Shown here in pieces: positions 25,326 to 34,666 of a stretch of 56,789 nucleotides of DNA; within the stretch, counting starts at the first letter, position 1, and each line of letters begins with the position of its first letter. Below the pieces are notes generated by a model. It ran no database searches and was not told the origin of the DNA. It saw nothing but the letters and a program-made list of their open reading frames with translations. Both the position numbers and the translations under genes were made by a program. Origin of the DNA: Rhodospirillaceae bacterium (GTDB lineage: Bacteria > Pseudomonadota > Alphaproteobacteria > Puniceispirillales > Puniceispirillaceae); contig PCBG01000002.1 of assembly GCA_002731315.1 (NCBI GenBank), positions 15,772 to 72,560 on the forward strand, read 5' to 3'.

Positions 25326-26579
25326 TCATTCACCCAGCCCCCGTCGCCGCCAGAAATGCCCCTGGATCAACGCAACAACAACCGATCCGGCGCCCATCAC
25401 AAGAATTGCCCAGAACCAGCCGGATGTGTCGGATTTGCCACCGCCAATATCCAGCATCAGCCCCACTGCCGGCCCACCAAGGGCGCCACCTGCGAATCCG
25501 ATCATAGAATGTACCGCCAACAACGCGCCACGCTCCTCTGGTGCCGCTGCCGTAACCGTTCCTGCATTCAGCGCACCGCTATCCAGCATGATACAAATGT
25601 TGTAAATCCAGAGGACCGTCAGTGCCAGCCATACCGGTCCATCTAGCACCAGTGCTGACAGCACAGCGAATGAGGCTGATGCAGCACCAACCAACGCAAT
25701 GACCCGGTGACGCCCATATTTTTGGCAATAGCGGGCTCCAATTATTGACGCCACCATGCCTGTTAGTGCCACCAGACTAACTAGTGTCGTGATCACCAGC
25801 AAGGACATCGCAGGCTGCGACTTGGCACCCAAAGAAACGAACATTGCGAAACTCCAACCACGATAGGCTAGCAACTCATAGGAATGGGCCCCATATGAAA
25901 AGATATAGCCAAGCGCCAATCGATTTCGGAATGCCGGACGCAAATCAAGCGGATGGCGTCTTGGAAATGATGTTTTTAACTGGATAGTCTGAGCGCGCAC
26001 GAGACACATGACTAGCATGGCGGCTGTAAAACTGCCCATCGCACCCACCCATGCCGCAACCTCATAATCAAAATAGATTAGCAGATGCCCGTTTAGAAAG
26101 AACGACGCACCAGTGCCCATACCAAAGCAGGATGTATAGAAAGGTATCGCATTTATGCGCTTGTCATCAGACAGTCGGGCATTCAAGATTTGCAGACCGG
26201 GCATATAGGTTCCGGACAGACCGGCACCAGCGATTCCCCAGCAGATCGCTGCCGACCAGAAGCCTTCAGCAAAAAGGGCAAACCCAGCCAACGCAATGGC
26301 CGACGCTAGGCTGCTACCAACGAAAACCCGTTTGGCATCCACGCTGTCAGTTAACCCAACCAACAGTGGGGTTGCCAAAACGTAACCGATGAAATAGGCA
26401 CCGCTTATCCAGCCGATTTGGATATTACTCAACTCCCATAACGGCCCAAGCTGGACAAGAAATACCGGCCAGATGGCGAAACTTGCCATCGTTATGATTG
26501 CTGCTATGCAGATAAGTACAATCAGTGCAACCGGTTGGTCACCGCCAAATTTTACCAAGCCTGCTTTGCGCCTAAACAA
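25326..26579 (-). CDS. MFS transporter
   Basis: About 417 residues with twelve predicted membrane helices and a central loop around residues 195-215. The signature between helices 2 and 3 is degenerate (GLTDSVDAKRVF). The start is uncertain: the frame opens with TTG 26579 without a clear ribosome site, and the next ATG in frame would remove the first helix, so TTG 26579 or a nearby TTG is likely. It lies 19 bases after livF and about 100 bases before psuK, so it is probably part of one transcript with both. Pseudouridine or another nucleoside import is suggested by position only; efflux is also possible. Confidence 0.82.
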   Translation of the reverse strand: MFRRKAGLVKFGGDQPVALIVLICIAAIITMASFAIWPVFLVQLGPLWELSNIQIGWISGAYFIGYVLATPLLVGLTDSVDAKRVFVGSSLASAIALAGFALFAEGFWSAAICWGIAGAGLSGTYMPGLQILNARLSDDKRINAIPFYTSCFGMGTGASFFLNGHLLIYFDYEVAAWVGAMGSFTAAMLVMCLVRAQTIQLKTSFPRRHPLDLRPAFRNRLALGYIFSYGAHSYELLAYRGWSFAMFVSLGAKSQPAMSLLVITTLVSLVALTGMVASIIGARYCQKYGRHRVIALVGAASASFAVLSALVLDGPVWLALTVLWIYNICIMLDSGALNAGTVTAAAPEERGALLAVHSMIGFAGGALGGPAVGLMLDIGGGKSDTSGWFWAILVMGAGSVVVALIQGHFWRRRGLGE

Positions 26580-26598
26580 TCCGGGTCAAACGCGCATA

Positions 26599-27570
26599 TC
26601 AGCCGCCAAGGAACAGGCGGCCAACATCTGGATTCTGCAGCAAGTCATCGCCGGCACCCGCGATGGCGGTTTCGCCTGAAACAAGGACATATCCAAGATC
26701 GGCAAAGGCAAGGCCTTTTTTCGCATTCTGTTCGACCATCACGATAGTCTTGCCGTCCTTACGCTGCAAATCGTCAAGAATTTCAAAGACCATATCAATG
26801 AAGCGCGGCTCCAAACCTATAGAAGGCTCGTCGACAAGCAGCACCTTTGGCTGCATGACAAGCGCCCGCGAAATTTCCAGCAGACGCCGCTCACCACCCG
26901 ACAGGACGCCGGCCGGCTTGTCGCGCCGTTCTGCAAGGCGGCTGTATTTGTCGAAAACCTGCTCGGCAGCTGCCTTGGCCTCTGCCGGCTTGTTCTTGAG
27001 AAATCCGCCCATCAGCAGGTTTTCTTCCACCGTCATCTGCGGGAAGACGGACTTATCCTGCAAAATATAGGCAATGCCGGCCTCGGCCAGCTTTTGCGAA
27101 GGTGACAGGGCTGTGACATCCTTACCATCAATCTTAATGCTGCCGCTGAATATATTGGTGAAGCCAAAGACGGAATGCAGCACTGTCGATTTGCCAGCTC
27201 CATTTGGCCCGATCAGACAGAGTGACTGACCTTTTCCAACTCGCAGCGAAAATTCATGCAGGATTTGCATCTTGCCGTAACCGGCTCGCAAGGCATCTAT
27301 GGTGAGGAAGGCTTGGCCTTCAACCATCTTGTCAAGCTCATCAACACTGGGGGCATTAGCAGCAATCGAGGCAGCTTCTTTAGCCACCTGATCGACGGAC
27401 ATTACAACATCGACTGAACCGCCGCCGTAGCCAATGACACCGGCTTTGGTAGCTTTTTTAGCAGCTTTCTTGCGTGGTGCCGTCTTTAAAGGCATCTTGG
27501 CGGCAGTCTTTTTGGAAGATGTCTTAGCGGCTTTCTTTTTTGCCGGCTTAACCTTGTCGTTCTCGGCCAT
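26599..27570 (-). CDS. livF: LIV-type ABC transporter ATP-binding protein with Lys/Ala-rich N-terminal tail
   Basis: A 323-residue LivF. The ATPase domain starts near residue 88 (FLTIDALRAGYGKMQIL) and has Walker A IGPNGAGKST, signature LSGGERR and Walker B VLLVDEPS. Standard LivF is about 235 residues, so there is an extension of ~86. Its first 42 residues contain 15 Lys with Ala/Pro/Thr, resembling histone-H1-like or AlgP-type tails, followed by a Gly-rich link and an acidic helix-like part. The extension is probably real: GGAGGG lies five bases before its ATG, and this ATG overlaps the livG stop (TAATG). It energises the LivHM permease at the inner membrane. The tail might bind RNA, DNA or phospholipid. 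Confidence 0.9.
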   Translation of the reverse strand: MAENDKVKPAKKKAAKTSSKKTAAKMPLKTAPRKKAAKKATKAGVIGYGGGSVDVVMSVDQVAKEAASIAANAPSVDELDKMVEGQAFLTIDALRAGYGKMQILHEFSLRVGKGQSLCLIGPNGAGKSTVLHSVFGFTNIFSGSIKIDGKDVTALSPSQKLAEAGIAYILQDKSVFPQMTVEENLLMGGFLKNKPAEAKAAAEQVFDKYSRLAERRDKPAGVLSGGERRLLEISRALVMQPKVLLVDEPSIGLEPRFIDMVFEILDDLQRKDGKTIVMVEQNAKKGLAFADLGYVLVSGETAIAGAGDDLLQNPDVGRLFLGG

Positions 27571-28316
27571 TAATGCCCTCCAAGATATGCGTCGACAACG
27601 CGCTGATCATTTTGCAAATCTGCGGGTGGACCGTCAGCAAGCATTTTACCATTCGCCAGACAATAAATATGCGATGCCAGGTTCATGATAACTCGCATGT
27701 TATGCTCAATAACACACAGTGTGATACCCAGCTCCTGGTTGGCTCGCTGCAACCGGTCAATTAATCCATTGATCAGTGTTGGATTGATTCCAGCCGTTGG
27801 CTCATCAAGCAGAAGCACCTTTGGCTCGTTCATTAGAGCCATCGCAAATTCAAGTAGTTTCTGTTGACCAAAAGAAAGATCTCCCGAAATCAGGTTCCGC
27901 TTTGAGTAGAGCCCAACAAACTCTAACAGATGCTCGGCACGGTCACGTATTTCACCTTTTCGGTTCGCAAACATGGTAAAATCTGAATCTGAACGTTGTG
28001 AAACGGAGATTTGCATGTTGTCCACGCAATCCATTTTTCCGTAAATTCTAGTTTGTTGGAAAGTTCTAAGCATTCCCAGACGAGCTATTTCGTCGACTTG
28101 CATTTTAGAAATTTCATGTCCCGAAAATTTTATGGAGCCCTCATCAATTGGGTGATAGCCGACGATTGAATTAAAGAGCGTAGTTTTTCCGCAGCCATTT
28201 GGTCCTATAATACCGGTAATTGACCCATCAAATACATCCAGCGTGATATCCACATTTGCTTTCACGCCACCATAGGACTTTGAAACATTTTTGACCTCGA
28301 TGATTGCGTTAGGCAT
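27570..28316 (-). CDS. livG: LIV-type ABC transporter ATP-binding protein
   Basis: About 248 residues from ATG 28316, which overlaps the end of livM by eight bases; the open frame extends to 28361 but inside livM. Walker A is GIIGPNGCGKTT, the signature LSFGQQK and Walker B VLLLDEPTAGINP, followed by the switch His in VIEHNM. The longer insert before the signature is typical of LivG versus LivF. It forms the ATPase heterodimer with LivF, whose gene overlaps its stop codon. Base composition is AT-richer than in the psu genes downstream. Confidence 0.92.
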   Translation of the reverse strand: MPNAIIEVKNVSKSYGGVKANVDITLDVFDGSITGIIGPNGCGKTTLFNSIVGYHPIDEGSIKFSGHEISKMQVDEIARLGMLRTFQQTRIYGKMDCVDNMQISVSQRSDSDFTMFANRKGEIRDRAEHLLEFVGLYSKRNLISGDLSFGQQKLLEFAMALMNEPKVLLLDEPTAGINPTLINGLIDRLQRANQELGITLCVIEHNMRVIMNLASHIYCLANGKMLADGPPADLQNDQRVVDAYLGGH

Positions 28317-29370
28317 TTGACTGCTCCCTGTCCTCGCCCATTTGTGTCTCGGAAACATCAACGGCTATTCCAAATTTTTCAGGAAACTTTGTCTGAAGCC
28401 ATCCCACAATGCCTTGTTGAAAATAAACGATGTTCACAATCAGAACTAGACCCAGAGCTATCCATTGAAAACCCAATAGCAAAGTCCACGCAGCATCTTT
28501 GATAACATGGAAAATTATCGCGCCTAAAACAGGGCCCCAAAGAGTTCCCTTGCCCCCAAGCAACGCGGCTGCAACCATAAAAATGCCGAAAGTTGGAATC
28601 GGGTAAGCGACTTCTTTGTCGATGAAGCCGATCATATTGCCAACGACCGCACCAACAGCGCCCATGAAGAATGCTGCAATTCCCCACGCCACCCGTTTGT
28701 AAGCGAGTGTTTTTATTCCCATTGCTACTGCTTTGTCTTCGTCGTCTCTGATTGCATTGGCGGCGAGCCCAAATTGGGTTGAATAAAGCCACCGTATAAG
28801 GACATGGGATGCAATGGCTAACGCAAAGCAAATCATGTAAAAAAAGGTCGACCGAAACTCAATATCGCCTGGAAACAGAGGCATGGATATGCCTGACGGC
28901 CCACCTACATAATCAATAGTGATGGTTATCTCAGCAGCAGCTATGGCAAGACCAAGCGAACCAATCGCAAAATACGGTCCTCTAAGCCCAAACATAAATG
29001 AACTAAAAACCAATGACATCAAAAGGCCAGCGATTCCTGCCGCCAGGATACCCAAAAAAAGCCCAAGAAAATACTGTGCTTCTGTGAATACCGGTTTGAT
29101 AGAACCCATTGCTGATGTGTATTCACCAACGCCGCCTTCATAAAACATAGCGACTTGGACGATTGCTGAGACATACATTCCAACACCAAAGAAGGTTATG
29201 TTGCCGAGCGAATTATATCCCATTTGGCCGCCAAGCGCGTCCCAGGTTGTAGCCATTACAACCATGACCCAAAGAAATGCTATCGACAGTGTGTAAGCTG
29301 GAAAAAGTATCGGTCCTAAAACACCCAAAAGCCCAAGGAACCCATAGATCTGAAGGTTAGTGTTGTTCAT
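28309..29370 (-). CDS. livM: LIV-type ABC transporter permease
   Basis: A 353-residue inner-membrane permease of the LivM type with about ten helices. Characteristic segments are ALGGQMGYNSLGNITFFGVGMYVSA near the N-terminus (given here in part: GGQMGYNSLGNITFFG), the GLRGPYFAIGSLGLA region and the EAA-like loop NAIRDDEDKAVAMGI. It pairs with LivH. Its ATG overlaps the livH stop (TAATG at 29370), and its 3' end overlaps livG, so the permease and ATPase genes are translationally coupled. The loop between helices 3 and 4 is somewhat long. Confidence 0.92.
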   Translation of the reverse strand: MNNTNLQIYGFLGLLGVLGPILFPAYTLSIAFLWVMVVMATTWDALGGQMGYNSLGNITFFGVGMYVSAIVQVAMFYEGGVGEYTSAMGSIKPVFTEAQYFLGLFLGILAAGIAGLLMSLVFSSFMFGLRGPYFAIGSLGLAIAAAEITITIDYVGGPSGISMPLFPGDIEFRSTFFYMICFALAIASHVLIRWLYSTQFGLAANAIRDDEDKAVAMGIKTLAYKRVAWGIAAFFMGAVGAVVGNMIGFIDKEVAYPIPTFGIFMVAAALLGGKGTLWGPVLGAIIFHVIKDAAWTLLLGFQWIALGLVLIVNIVYFQQGIVGWLQTKFPEKFGIAVDVSETQMGEDREQSNA

Positions 29371-30272
29371 TACTTTACAACCTGTCTATTGCGACGCATT
29401 GAGATCTGGCGCCACATCAAAACCGTCAATAAAACCGCCACTGGTGCAGCGTACTCAAGCGCTGATTCAAAGAACCCACAATATTTCGTAAACAAACCGA
29501 TGCTGAATGCCGAGACAATTACACCCGGTAAATTACCTAAACCAGCTGCCGTCACGATTGCAAAAGAGCCCATGGAATATGTGATTCCATAGAATGGCTG
29601 AATCACAAAAATGATTGAAACTAAAACGCCCGCAGCGCCGCAGAGCATCGAATTAAAGGCGAAAGTAAATGCATATATGCGGTCGATATTAATGCCCAAT
29701 ACTCTAGCTGCCCTTGGGTCTTGAGCGGTTGCTCTTATCGCCTGTCCCGTGCGAGAGCTCTTCATGAATACAACCACACAAGCCGCAATAAACGCGGCGA
29801 GCCCAAGTGCAAGTAACTTGGAAGATGGAATGGTCACCATTGAGTCGAAGGCATCAAAAACGGGAAGTTCCATATCAATGGTCTGAACCTCAGGACCAAA
29901 TTTTAGATTTATCGCCTGTTGCATGAGGAGTGATAAACCAAAAGTAGCAAGTAGAGATACAAACATGTCTTGATCAAGAATTCTTCTGATAACCAACAAG
30001 TACACAACCCAACCATATACAAACATAACGATCATTATGATTGGCAGAATTACGACTAACGGTATGCCATACATGTTCAGCCAGAAGGCGAGGTAACCTC
30101 CCAAAATAACAAAGTCACCTTGGGCTAGGTTTTTTATGTTCATCACACCCCAAACGAGTGCTAACCCGTATGCACTGAGAGCAAAAATAGCCCCTACGAA
30201 GATGCCCTCAAGTATCAATTGTATGTTGATCACGGGGGCCCAGATAAAGAGCAGCTGAATTTCATCCCACAT
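29370..30272 (-). CDS. livH: LIV-type ABC transporter permease
   Basis: A 300-residue LivH-type permease with about eight helices. Motifs include GIFVGAIFALSAYGLALVWGV with NLAQGDFVILGGY near the N-terminus, and the cytoplasmic EAA-like loop RATAQDPRAARVLGIN. It is separated from the binding-protein gene upstream by 85 bases that contain an intrinsic terminator, so it probably receives only read-through transcription from the livK promoter. Confidence 0.92.
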   Translation of the reverse strand: MWDEIQLLFIWAPVINIQLILEGIFVGAIFALSAYGLALVWGVMNIKNLAQGDFVILGGYLAFWLNMYGIPLVVILPIIMIVMFVYGWVVYLLVIRRILDQDMFVSLLATFGLSLLMQQAINLKFGPEVQTIDMELPVFDAFDSMVTIPSSKLLALGLAAFIAACVVVFMKSSRTGQAIRATAQDPRAARVLGINIDRIYAFTFAFNSMLCGAAGVLVSIIFVIQPFYGITYSMGSFAIVTAAGLGNLPGVIVSAFSIGLFTKYCGFFESALEYAAPVAVLLTVLMWRQISMRRNRQVVK

Positions 30273-30305
30273 GCTGGCACCTAATTTTCATAGTAAATTT
30301 GCTAA

Positions 30306-30334
30306 GAGAAAAAGGGGAAGCAGGACGCTTCCCC
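30306..30334 (-). terminator. Intercistronic rho-independent terminator after livK
   Basis: On the minus strand GGGGAAGC-GTCCT-GCTTCCCC forms a perfect 8-bp stem with a 5-base loop (30314-30334), followed by TTTTTCTC. It sits between the binding-protein stop (30358) and livH start (30272). It should let most transcripts end after livK, making excess binding protein over permease. Confidence 0.85.
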
Positions 30335-30357
30335 GAATGTTTTGTAACCGATGTGGC

Positions 30358-31572
30358 CTAGTACTTAACTTGTCTTGGGAAGATCATATCATCAAACCCT
30401 TCGATGAGCTTGTAAGATCCATCGGCCTGAATTTGCCTCATAAACATCGGCTTTGCTATATTATTCCCCTCTGCTGAAAACTTAATGTCTCCATAGAAGG
30501 TTTCCATCTCAACACCTGAAATCGCATCTCTAACCACATCTTTGTCAAAGCTGTTCGCAGCTTCAAATGCTTCTTTCCAAACAACAACTGCAGCCGATGC
30601 TTGAGCGGCCTGATAAGGAACTGTCGTTGGATAGAACTCTCCATACTCAGCTTTAAAGCCCTCATTCCAATCGGAAGCTGAACCGAAATATTTGTCTGAC
30701 TTTGAGATATTTTCCACCCATTGAGTTGGACACATGAAGCCAACAGCAGTCTTAGGGAACTTCTCTTGCACTTTCGCAGCTTCACAGTGAGTCATTGCTA
30801 TGATCGGCACGTTAACTTTCATTTCATCGATCTGGCGAGCAGCTGTAGCGGCCCCTTTGGAGTGTCCGGATACGATGAGCATGTCAGGCTTTAGTGCTTT
30901 CACTTTCGTGAGGGTTGTTGACATATCGGAAAGATCCGCCGGCAGCTGGTCGTCTGCAACAACCTGCATGCCATATTCTTCGAGTTTCTCAAGCACACCA
31001 ACACGAATATCTGCCGTGAATGGGTCACCTTCAAATGCAACCGCCACGCGAAGTTTCGTTGGGTCATCAGTGCTCGCTGCCGCCATCTCAATTGCCATTG
31101 GGAGATAGAGATCTGTAGTTGACAAGACAGCGAATAGATACTTGTAACCTTGTGTAAATAGTGACCGAGCGGCGCCTTCGGCTTCAATCATTGGTACCCC
31201 GAATTTCTCCGACACCGGCGCAATAGCCTTAGTCATGCCCGAGCTATATGGCCCAAGCATGTATTCAACACCATCTTGCTGGATGAGGCGCTCAGCAAGC
31301 TGAGCCGCTCGCGCAGGTGTTGATTCATCATCGTAATATTTAACGGCGAGCTTGTAGCTCTTGCCGCCGACCATCACTCCGCCAGATTCGTTGATTGTAT
31401 TAACGGCAAAGTCATAACCGCGCTGGGTGTGCAGGCCGTTGGTCGCATACTTGCCAGTCAACGAGATTGACGAACCGAGGGTGATGGTGTCGCCATCCAC
31501 CCGCGCCATTGCCGGCGTAGCAAGACCGACAGCCAAAATGGCGCCGATCGCAATACCATGCTTCATAAACAT
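30358..31572 (-). CDS. LIV-type ABC transporter substrate-binding protein
   Basis: A 404-residue periplasmic binding protein of the leucine/amide/urea type. The Sec signal peptide covers residues ~1-24 (hydrophobic AIAIL-like core, cleavage after AMA). The mature part starts DGDTITLGSSISLTGKYA, typical of the family, with DDESTPARAAQLAERLI and the domain hinge ILVSGH-like segment. The ribosome site is very strong (GGAGGAGG, five bases before ATG 31572). Its gene is first in the array livKHMGF-MFS-psuK-psuG, so a nucleoside such as pseudouridine is a candidate ligand, but amino acids, amides or aromatic acids are common for the family. Confidence 0.9.
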   Translation of the reverse strand: MFMKHGIAIGAILAVGLATPAMARVDGDTITLGSSISLTGKYATNGLHTQRGYDFAVNTINESGGVMVGGKSYKLAVKYYDDESTPARAAQLAERLIQQDGVEYMLGPYSSGMTKAIAPVSEKFGVPMIEAEGAARSLFTQGYKYLFAVLSTTDLYLPMAIEMAAASTDDPTKLRVAVAFEGDPFTADIRVGVLEKLEEYGMQVVADDQLPADLSDMSTTLTKVKALKPDMLIVSGHSKGAATAARQIDEMKVNVPIIAMTHCEAAKVQEKFPKTAVGFMCPTQWVENISKSDKYFGSASDWNEGFKAEYGEFYPTTVPYQAAQASAAVVVWKEAFEAANSFDKDVVRDAISGVEMETFYGDIKFSAEGNNIAKPMFMRQIQADGSYKLIEGFDDMIFPRQVKY

Positions 31573-31743
31573 AAAAACCTCCTCCGGGTATATTTCTTTG
31601 TGCTAGTCCTGCTGATAATGGGGAACCATTCCGTCAAAACCAACGGCTAATTAGAACAAAAAACCTCTCGCGTAGAAAAAATATTTGCATTTATATCAGT
31701 ATTAGATGGATTCGGGCGCATTTGCCGCAGGCTGCCATGCGGC

Positions 31744-32646
31744 TCAGGCAAGCAACACCAAAACAATCGACAATGCCAGCAGAGCCATCGCCAACAATTC
31801 TGTCGTACTTGGTTTCTCGCGAAAGAAAAAGAACGAGATGCCCAGCACGAACAGCAGTTCAATCTGACCAACAGCCCGCACCGGGGCAACCGCATAAAGT
31901 GAGAAAGCAGTAAACCAGCAGGCGGTGGAGATCGCACCTGACAGGCCGACAATGCTGCTGTCACGCCAATGGATAAAACTCCGCCGCAGCTCTTCCGGTG
32001 CGCGGCGCAACATCCAGATGCCCATCAGCACCGATTGGATGACTACGGATACAGCCGCGGTAAAACTGGCGCGGGTCAGTAGATCGTCACTTGCCAGCGA
32101 ATCGCTGGCCGCCCGATAGGCCACAGTGCAGAACCCCAGAAACGCACCGCTCGCTAATCCGATGGCCGTCTGCCGTGTGAACAGCGCCCCTGCCAGATTG
32201 GCGACTGTCAGTTTCGCTTTAGCCAGCGATAGCAGCATCACGGCAACCACGCCGATAATGATGGCAACCCCTACCTGCAGATTGACAACATGCCCCAGAA
32301 TGATCGCCTCAAGGATGGCCGCCTGAATGACCTCTGTTTTCGAAAAGGCCGTCCCGGCGGCAAAGGACCGGTGGGAAAACATGGTTACAAGAAGGACAGT
32401 GAAGATGATCTGAGTAACCCCGGCCAGTGTCACCCATATCAAAAAGGGAAAGTTCAGCGCCGGCAAGGGCACACCGCTCCACCCGGCATAGGCAAACATC
32501 CAGATGACAGCAAATGGCACCGCATAGGAAAAGCGCACATAGCTGGCGCCAAGATCGCCAAGGGGTGTTTTCAGCTTTTTCTGATAGGCAGACCGAACAG
32601 TCTGCGAAACAGCGGCGCCGATCGTCACCCAGATCCAAAGTCCCAT
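31744..32646 (-). CDS. EamA/DMT-superfamily permease
   Basis: A 300-residue protein with ten hydrophobic helices in two EamA repeats. It starts MGLWIWVTIGAAVSQTVRSA and ends with a run of hydrophobic residues. Like other DMT members it probably exports a small metabolite across the inner membrane. It lies back-to-back with xsc, separated by 238 bases, so the two may share a control region. Export of sulfite or another product of sulfonate breakdown is conceivable, but sulfite exporters next to xsc are usually of the TauE family, which this is not. A short inverted repeat (GCCGCA/TGCGGC, 31724-31743) just after the stop lacks a T run. Confidence 0.85.
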   Translation of the reverse strand: MGLWIWVTIGAAVSQTVRSAYQKKLKTPLGDLGASYVRFSYAVPFAVIWMFAYAGWSGVPLPALNFPFLIWVTLAGVTQIIFTVLLVTMFSHRSFAAGTAFSKTEVIQAAILEAIILGHVVNLQVGVAIIIGVVAVMLLSLAKAKLTVANLAGALFTRQTAIGLASGAFLGFCTVAYRAASDSLASDDLLTRASFTAAVSVVIQSVLMGIWMLRRAPEELRRSFIHWRDSSIVGLSGAISTACWFTAFSLYAVAPVRAVGQIELLFVLGISFFFFREKPSTTELLAMALLALSIVLVLLA

Positions 32647-32884
32647 AATCCACGCCCCCTCGCGCCTCGCGCCGATGGCCTAACGCTACAGACAGGCTTT
32701 GTTGCAGGCAAGGCCGTCGTCACGCACCTGCAGGCCGCCGATATGCGACAATCTGGAGCCAACTTTCGCCAAATCTGGCTCTAATGGAGATTGGCAAGGG
32801 CTGCGATTGATAGTATGCAAATTATGCGCCCGCCAGCGCGCGCGCTACAGCCAACAAACGTAAAGATTTATTGGGGTGAGCATC

Positions 32885-34666
32885 ATGAAGATGACAACGG
32901 AAGAAGCATTTGTGAAAGTTTTGCAGATGCATGGCATTGAGCATGCCTTTGGCATTATCGGGTCAGCGATGATGCCGATTTCAGATTTGTTTCCACAGGC
33001 CGGCATAACCTTCTGGGACGCTGCCCATGAATGTAATGCTGGCATGATGGCGGACGGCTTTACCCGAGCCACTGGCAAAATGTCGATGATGGTTGCGCAG
33101 AACGGTCCAGGTATCACCAATTTCGTGACACCGGTAAAGACTGCCTACTGGAACCACACACCATTGCTGTTGGTAACGCCGCAGGCGGCCAACAAGACCA
33201 TTGGCCAAGGCGGTTTCCAGGAAGTCGAGCAAATGGCCCTTTTCAAGGATATGGTGGCCTATCAGGAAGAGGTCCGCGATCCGGCCCGCATCGCCGAGAC
33301 ACTGAACCGTGTGATCCTGCAGGCAAAACGGGCCTCGGCCCCGGCTCAGATCAACGTGCCACGTGACTTCTGGACCCAAGTCATTGATATTGAATTACCA
33401 GCTATTGTCGAATTCGAGCGTCCAACTGGTGGCGAGGATGCAATCGATGCAGCCGCAAAGATGCTGTCCGAAGCGCGATTCCCAGTCATGCTAAATGGTG
33501 CTGGCGTTGTCATTGGTGGTGCCATTATCGAATCGATGAAACTTGCCGAGCGTCTCGACGCGCCGGTCTGTTGTGGCTATCAACACAATGATGCCTTTCC
33601 GGGGTCGCACCCGCTTTTTGCCGGCCCGTTGGGCTATAATGGTTCAAAGGCCGGCATGGAACTGATTGCCAAGGCCGATGTTGTGCTGGCGCTTGGTACG
33701 CGTCTGAACCCGTTCTCAACCCTGCCGGGCTATGGCATCGACTATTGGCCGAAAGGCGCCAAAATCATTCAGGTCGATATCAACCCTGATCGTATCGGCC
33801 TGACTAAGCCGGTTACGGTAGGCATTGTCGGTGACGCCAAGAAGGTGGCAGCCAGCCTGCTCGATCGGCTTGGCCCGGATGCCGGTGACATCGGTCGTGC
33901 CGCCCGCAAGGAAGTGATTGTCACAACAAAGTCGGCATGGGCGCAGGAACTGACCTCTATGGACCATGAGGATGATGACCCAGGCACAACCTGGAACGAG
34001 CGCGCCCGCTCCCGCGAGCCAAAGAAGATGTCACCGCGCATGGCATGGCGGGCGATCCAGAGCGCGCTTCCCGAGGAAGCCATCATTTCATCGGACATTG
34101 GAAACAACTGCGCCATCGGCAATGCCTACCCTACCTTTGAGGAAGGTCGCAAATATTTAGCCCCCGGCCTTTTTGGCCCGTGTGGCTATGGCCTGCCCTC
34201 CATCATGGGTGCCAAGATCGGTCGACCCGAGGTCCCGGTCGTCGGCTTCGCTGGAGATGGTGCCTTCGGCATTTCGATGAATGAAATGTCGGCCATCGGC
34301 CGTAATGAATGGCCACCAATCACCATGATAATCTTCCGTAACTATCAGTGGGGCGCCGAAAAGCGCAATACTACCCTGTGGTTCGATGACAATTTTGTCG
34401 GTACCGAGCTGGATGATAATGTGTCCTATGCCGGAATTGCTGAAGCATGCGGCCTCGACGGCGTCGCCGTGTTTGGCATGGACGAACTTACCGATGCGCT
34501 GAACGCCGCCATTGACGCACAGATGAAGCGTGGCAAAACTACCTTTATCGAGGTGATGCTGAACCAAGAGCTTGGTGAGCCGTTCCGTCGTGACGCGATG
34601 AAGACCCCTGTGGCCGTCGCCGGCATCAACCCGGCCGATATGCGCCCCCAGGAAATGGCATCGTAA
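32885..34666 (+). CDS. xsc: Sulfoacetaldehyde acetyltransferase
   Basis: About 593 residues from ATG 32885; the frame also has a GTG at 32876 within the GGGGTGAG ribosome site. The N-terminus MKMTTEEAFVKVLQMHGIEH, the AHECNAGMMADGFTRATG active-site region, QAANKTIGQGGFQE, APAQINVPRDFWTQVID and the C-terminal ThDP motif GDGAFGI... QWGAEKRN match Xsc as I know it almost word for word. With thiamine diphosphate, Mg2+ and phosphate it converts sulfoacetaldehyde to acetyl phosphate and sulfite in the cytoplasm, the key step of taurine, isethionate and sulfoacetate use. The usual neighbour pta is absent, and so are taurine or isethionate oxidising genes, so upstream steps must be encoded elsewhere. 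A terminator follows directly. Confidence 0.96.
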   Translation: MKMTTEEAFVKVLQMHGIEHAFGIIGSAMMPISDLFPQAGITFWDAAHECNAGMMADGFTRATGKMSMMVAQNGPGITNFVTPVKTAYWNHTPLLLVTPQAANKTIGQGGFQEVEQMALFKDMVAYQEEVRDPARIAETLNRVILQAKRASAPAQINVPRDFWTQVIDIELPAIVEFERPTGGEDAIDAAAKMLSEARFPVMLNGAGVVIGGAIIESMKLAERLDAPVCCGYQHNDAFPGSHPLFAGPLGYNGSKAGMELIAKADVVLALGTRLNPFSTLPGYGIDYWPKGAKIIQVDINPDRIGLTKPVTVGIVGDAKKVAASLLDRLGPDAGDIGRAARKEVIVTTKSAWAQELTSMDHEDDDPGTTWNERARSREPKKMSPRMAWRAIQSALPEEAIISSDIGNNCAIGNAYPTFEEGRKYLAPGLFGPCGYGLPSIMGAKIGRPEVPVVGFAGDGAFGISMNEMSAIGRNEWPPITMIIFRNYQWGAEKRNTTLWFDDNFVGTELDDNVSYAGIAEACGLDGVAVFGMDELTDALNAAIDAQMKRGKTTFIEVMLNQELGEPFRRDAMKTPVAVAGINPADMRPQEMAS

